Assembly (NCBI GenBank): GCA_937969485.1
Contig: CALBVQ010000041.1
Location: 1-19,034, forward strand
Direction: 5' to 3'
Source of the DNA: an uncultured Saprospiraceae bacterium
Lineage (GTDB): Bacteria; Bacteroidota; Bacteroidia; Chitinophagales; Saprospiraceae
DNA: 19,034 nucleotides
Shown here in pieces: positions 16,181-19,034 of the stretch (position 1 is its first letter; each line of letters starts with the position of its first letter). The translations under genes and the position numbers were made by a program. The notes under the pieces were generated by a model. It saw nothing but the letters and a program-made list of their open reading frames with translations. It made no database searches and had not been told where the DNA came from.

Positions 16181-17674
16181 ATGAAAATTTTTACTACTAA
16201 CACTAAACTACTTTTTATTTTAGGCTTTCTTCTGACAGGTATTTTGGGTCAAGCCCAAATAAAAGTCTATACAGAAGGATCTTATATAAAGGCCGAAATA
16301 ACTGAAGAGCAGAAGGAAGAGTTGATGCAATCGTGCACAGATCTAATAAATCAATACGCAACAGTTGCTACTTTTCGCGATGATAATAATCAGTTTTCTG
16401 ATGATTCTTATACGGAATTTGTGAGTTTGTTTTCAGGGTCTGCAGAGGTCTACGATGACCTTTCTAAGAAAGACGCACAGAATATTAATTATGCTTCTTA
16501 TGCTGATAAGGTTTTTCAATATATGCAAGGAACAGGGGTGAAGTTTGAGTTGAATGAAACTTACCTTGACGAAATAACTTATGATTCAAGTGGATTTTAT
16601 ATTGTTCAAATTTCATTTGAAAAAATTATGTATAATGGCTTAGATGAAAATAATTCAATTGTTAGCTATCCAAATAATGGGAAAGCAGTTGACTTGAAAA
16701 TGAAGATCGAAGTTCCTGAATATGATCTGTCAGCTGCTTCTATAGTGGGAGTACTTGGAGAAGCAGCTAAGGTAAAGGTGGAGTCCGCATCAATGATCTC
16801 TGCTGATTTTAACTACCACCTGGGGAATATCAGCAAAACTGCTACAAACTTGTCACCAGGCTGGAGCGATAATCTTCCTGTAGCCTATAATTCTTATGGT
16901 GTCGATGTTGTGTATAGACGTAGTTTAAATAACAAAAAATCGCTTTACCTACTTGCAGGGATTTCTGCATCTTTTAACAATTTCACCTCAATGATCAACA
17001 ATTATAGAGGTGAGTTTCCTTCAATTTTGAATATAGATAACGGTGGTAATGGAGTAGCAGCAGATGGCACTCCGCAGCCTGGGACTCAGGCCTCGATTCT
17101 TAAGATTTCTGAGAGAGGAGAGAATTCTTTGGTTGAGCAGCTTCAAGTCATTGATATTCAGATACCACTAGGAGTCAGTTTGAGAATCTTGGAAGCGTAT
17201 AATTACGATCTGTTTTTAGATATAGCAGGTGTTCCTACCTATATAATTAATTCTTCTGGACAATATGAAGGAAATCTTTCCTTGGAGAATTTACCTGTTG
17301 ATCGAAGCGACTTCTCCGAATTATTTGTTGAAAATATTTTTGACAATTTCGGTAACAATTCATACACATCTGTAGAAAACTATGATGAGGAATTAGTGGA
17401 AACAGCTAGCAATTTTAGTGCAGCTGTACAGGTGACTCCGTTGTTTCACTATAAGTTCAATTTTAATATGGCCTTGGAACTTGGCTTGAATGTTAGTTAC
17501 AATTTCCTTCCGTATTTTCAAAACGAAACAAATCACTTAGGTCCAGAGCGTGTAGAATTAGCTGAGTTGACGGCCATTAGTGGTGCACAAAACCCTAGTA
17601 TATTACAAAATAATTACAGAAACGTAGGAATTTTAAGATATGGTGCTAGAATTGGCATCGTTTTCAAGCTATAA
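16181..17674 (+). CDS. outer-membrane beta-barrel protein with N-terminal periplasmic domain
   Basis: 497 aa. The signal peptide (MKIFTTNTK, core LLFILGFLLTGILG, cleavage near GQAQ) is followed by a domain (about 26-190) resembling the preceding lipoprotein. From about residue 195 to the end the sequence alternates polar and aromatic/hydrophobic residues in strand-length stretches (SADFNYHLG, NSYGVDVVYRRSL, SLYLLAGISASFN, LGLNVSYNFLPYF) and ends YGARIGIVFKL, the amphipathic last strand expected of an outer-membrane barrel. Length and strand number suggest a barrel of roughly 8-12 strands. It is not clearly PorP/SprF, the barrel family usually next to giant T9SS adhesins. The gene starts 11 bases after the lipoprotein gene, so the two are probably co-translated. 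Likely role: outer-membrane receptor or anchor for a secreted neighbour (inference). Confidence 0.92.
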   Translation: MKIFTTNTKLLFILGFLLTGILGQAQIKVYTEGSYIKAEITEEQKEELMQSCTDLINQYATVATFRDDNNQFSDDSYTEFVSLFSGSAEVYDDLSKKDAQNINYASYADKVFQYMQGTGVKFELNETYLDEITYDSSGFYIVQISFEKIMYNGLDENNSIVSYPNNGKAVDLKMKIEVPEYDLSAASIVGVLGEAAKVKVESASMISADFNYHLGNISKTATNLSPGWSDNLPVAYNSYGVDVVYRRSLNNKKSLYLLAGISASFNNFTSMINNYRGEFPSILNIDNGGNGVAADGTPQPGTQASILKISERGENSLVEQLQVIDIQIPLGVSLRILEAYNYDLFLDIAGVPTYIINSSGQYEGNLSLENLPVDRSDFSELFVENIFDNFGNNSYTSVENYDEELVETASNFSAAVQVTPLFHYKFNFNMALELGLNVSYNFLPYFQNETNHLGPERVELAELTAISGAQNPSILQNNYRNVGILRYGARIGIVFKL

Positions 17675-17695
17675 AAGCAGAAAAACAACAAATCG

Positions 17696-17718
17696 CAATT
17701 TAATACCTTGGAAAATTG
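17696..17718 (+). other. weak hairpin between genes
   Basis: CAATTT (17696-17701) can pair with AAATTG (17713-17718) around an 11-base loop, and a T-run follows about 13 bases later. It is AT-rich and distant from the T-run, so at best a weak attenuator in the 89-bp gap before the next gene. Confidence 0.2.
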
Positions 17719-17763
17719 AGTGATGTTGATATTTTTTTATAAAATTAAGGATAAAATAAAAGA

Positions 17764-19034
17764 ATGATGATGAGATTTATACTGTCCGCCATAGTGATAT
17801 TGATGTTTGTTTCAATGAGCGAAGCTCAAAAACTTGAAGGTAAACCAGTAGAGTACGAAAGTCCAAAAGATTTTTATGATGATGAATATAGTGATCAATT
17901 AATAGAATTTATCACGAAAAAGCATAAAAGATCTGATGAAACCCCATGGATTGTAATTAGCGATAGAGAAGGCAACAAAGCGTACGAAAAGCCAGATGAA
18001 AATTCCACGGTTACTAACACAGTGAATTTCAAAGATTGGTTTTTTGTAATTGATAGTAACAAAGACTGGGTAAAAGTTGTAAAGGCGCGACGTAGTGGTG
18101 GACTAAAGGTAAAAGCTATTCAGCAAGATATTGGTTGGATGCCAAAGAAAAACCTGGTGCTTTGGACGAATTCCTTGATAGATCCTAAGTCACTTATTCA
18201 TAGAAAGATATTCCTGTTAAATAAAGTACAGGATATGGATAATATTTTGAAATCCAATAATAAAGAGGTTGTAAAGATTTATAAAAGCCCTAATGGAGCA
18301 AAGACGATTGGTAGCAAGACAATTTATGAATTCTACTTTGTTTATAAGAGAGAAAACGGTAGACTATTGATCGGTAAAGACAGTAGATTGACAACTAATT
18401 CACTTGAATCGACTTTGATAGGCTGGGTACGTGAGGCGAGAGCTTCTAAATGGAATACAAGGATTGCTCTTGAACCTAATTTTTCAGATGCCGCTTTTAA
18501 TGAACGTAAAAATGACATGTCCAAGCGTGTTGTTGGGTTTATGGATCCGGGTGGAGCCATGGCATATGCAAACTCTGGGAAAATAATTGAGGACAAGGTA
18601 CTTTGGAATAATGACCCAATTACAAGGAACCCGTCTGAGTTGGCTAGTGATGGAAGAAGATTACGGGGTGAAGTTGTGAGATTCCCTATGATAGACAATA
18701 ATGATAAATATTTCCGTACGGGTGCGATTGCCGAAGTTACCACTCAGTCAATGATGGACCTAGTGCAAAGTGAGATAGATGAGGTAAAATGGGCTACTAT
18801 AACTTCTGATGTTGAAGAGAATAACAAGAAAAGAGAGTTTTTTAATGTTATGTTTCTAATCGAAGGCACACGTTCCATGTATAATTACAAGCAAGCGATT
18901 ATTAATGCAATGGATAACTTAGAAACAAAGTTTCCTGACAATGTAAAATTGAAGTACGGAGTTTCTGTCTACAGAGATTCCCCTGAAAAGGAAGTTAACA
19001 AGTTGTTCGAAATGCAAGAGCTTACTCAAGACAA
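17764..19034 (+). CDS. TssR-like protein with SH3-like and von Willebrand A-like regions (5' part)
   Basis: Open from ATG 17764 to the window edge (423 complete codons, 3' end missing). The signal peptide (MMMRFILSAIVILMFVSMSEAQ) indicates export. Residues about 60-135 look like an SH3-type barrel ending GWMPKKNLVLW; a second similar unit spans about 168-226 (VKIYKSPNGAK, ending LIGWVREA). From about residue 360 a von Willebrand A-like fold begins (FFNVMFLIEGTRSM, then LKYGVSVYRDSP). The first metal-site motif, normally DxSxS, reads ExTxS. This arrangement resembles TssR, a periplasmic part of the trans-envelope complex of Bacteroidota T6SSiii; I infer this from memory of the family's layout, without a search. 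It may instead be a TssR relative serving another envelope machine. AAGGA at 17747-17751 is a possible but distant ribosome site. Confidence 0.88.
   Translation, partial: MMMRFILSAIVILMFVSMSEAQKLEGKPVEYESPKDFYDDEYSDQLIEFITKKHKRSDETPWIVISDREGNKAYEKPDENSTVTNTVNFKDWFFVIDSNKDWVKVVKARRSGGLKVKAIQQDIGWMPKKNLVLWTNSLIDPKSLIHRKIFLLNKVQDMDNILKSNNKEVVKIYKSPNGAKTIGSKTIYEFYFVYKRENGRLLIGKDSRLTTNSLESTLIGWVREARASKWNTRIALEPNFSDAAFNERKNDMSKRVVGFMDPGGAMAYANSGKIIEDKVLWNNDPITRNPSELASDGRRLRGEVVRFPMIDNNDKYFRTGAIAEVTTQSMMDLVQSEIDEVKWATITSDVEENNKKREFFNVMFLIEGTRSMYNYKQAIINAMDNLETKFPDNVKLKYGVSVYRDSPEKEVNKLFEMQELTQD

Noticed and set aside
16181..17674. Identification as PorP/SprF
   Set aside because: Barrel character and position fit, but the large N-terminal domain and lack of recognisable PorP/SprF motifs argue against the name.

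Overview
The window looks like chromosome from a Bacteroidota (Cytophagales/Saprospiria/Flavobacteriia-like) bacterium. It is AT-rich, its genes mostly lack Shine-Dalgarno sites and several start with TTG or GTG. Two genes end in type IX secretion system (T9SS) type A sorting tails (FPNPTTG, YPNPTGG), and two encode PKD-domain lipoproteins. All calls come from reading the sequence; no database search was run.

Layout. Positions 1-615 hold no recognisable gene. They contain a near-perfect 120-bp direct repeat spaced exactly 240 bp apart, probably the right end of a tandem array or mobile-element remnant that continues off the left edge. A minus-strand gene (616-1590) encodes a TerB-like domain protein. 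From 1721 to the right edge all genes are on the plus strand: (1) an 830-aa T9SS-exported protein with a cohesin-like N-terminus; (2, 3) two tandem paralogous lipoproteins with PKD-type domains and a shared C-terminal domain I do not recognise; (4) a 2,494-aa T9SS-exported repeat protein; (5) a small lipoprotein; (6) an outer-membrane barrel protein whose N-terminal domain resembles that lipoprotein; (7) the start of a protein with SH3-like and von Willebrand A-like regions, resembling TssR of the Bacteroidota type VI secretion system (T6SSiii), cut by the right edge.

How they may work together. Every product from 1721 rightwards carries a signal peptide or lipobox, and the six complete genes form three paralogous pairs: short/giant T9SS protein, lipoprotein/lipoprotein, and soluble lipoprotein/barrel-fused domain. 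The simplest reading is an undescribed cell-envelope assembly. A giant filamentous surface protein and its short relative would be secreted by T9SS, anchored or organised by paired PKD lipoproteins and an outer-membrane barrel, and possibly linked to a TssR-like envelope protein. It recalls the SprB adhesin loci of gliding flavobacteria, but uses different partner proteins. The function is inference; the paralogy and export signals are visible in the sequence.
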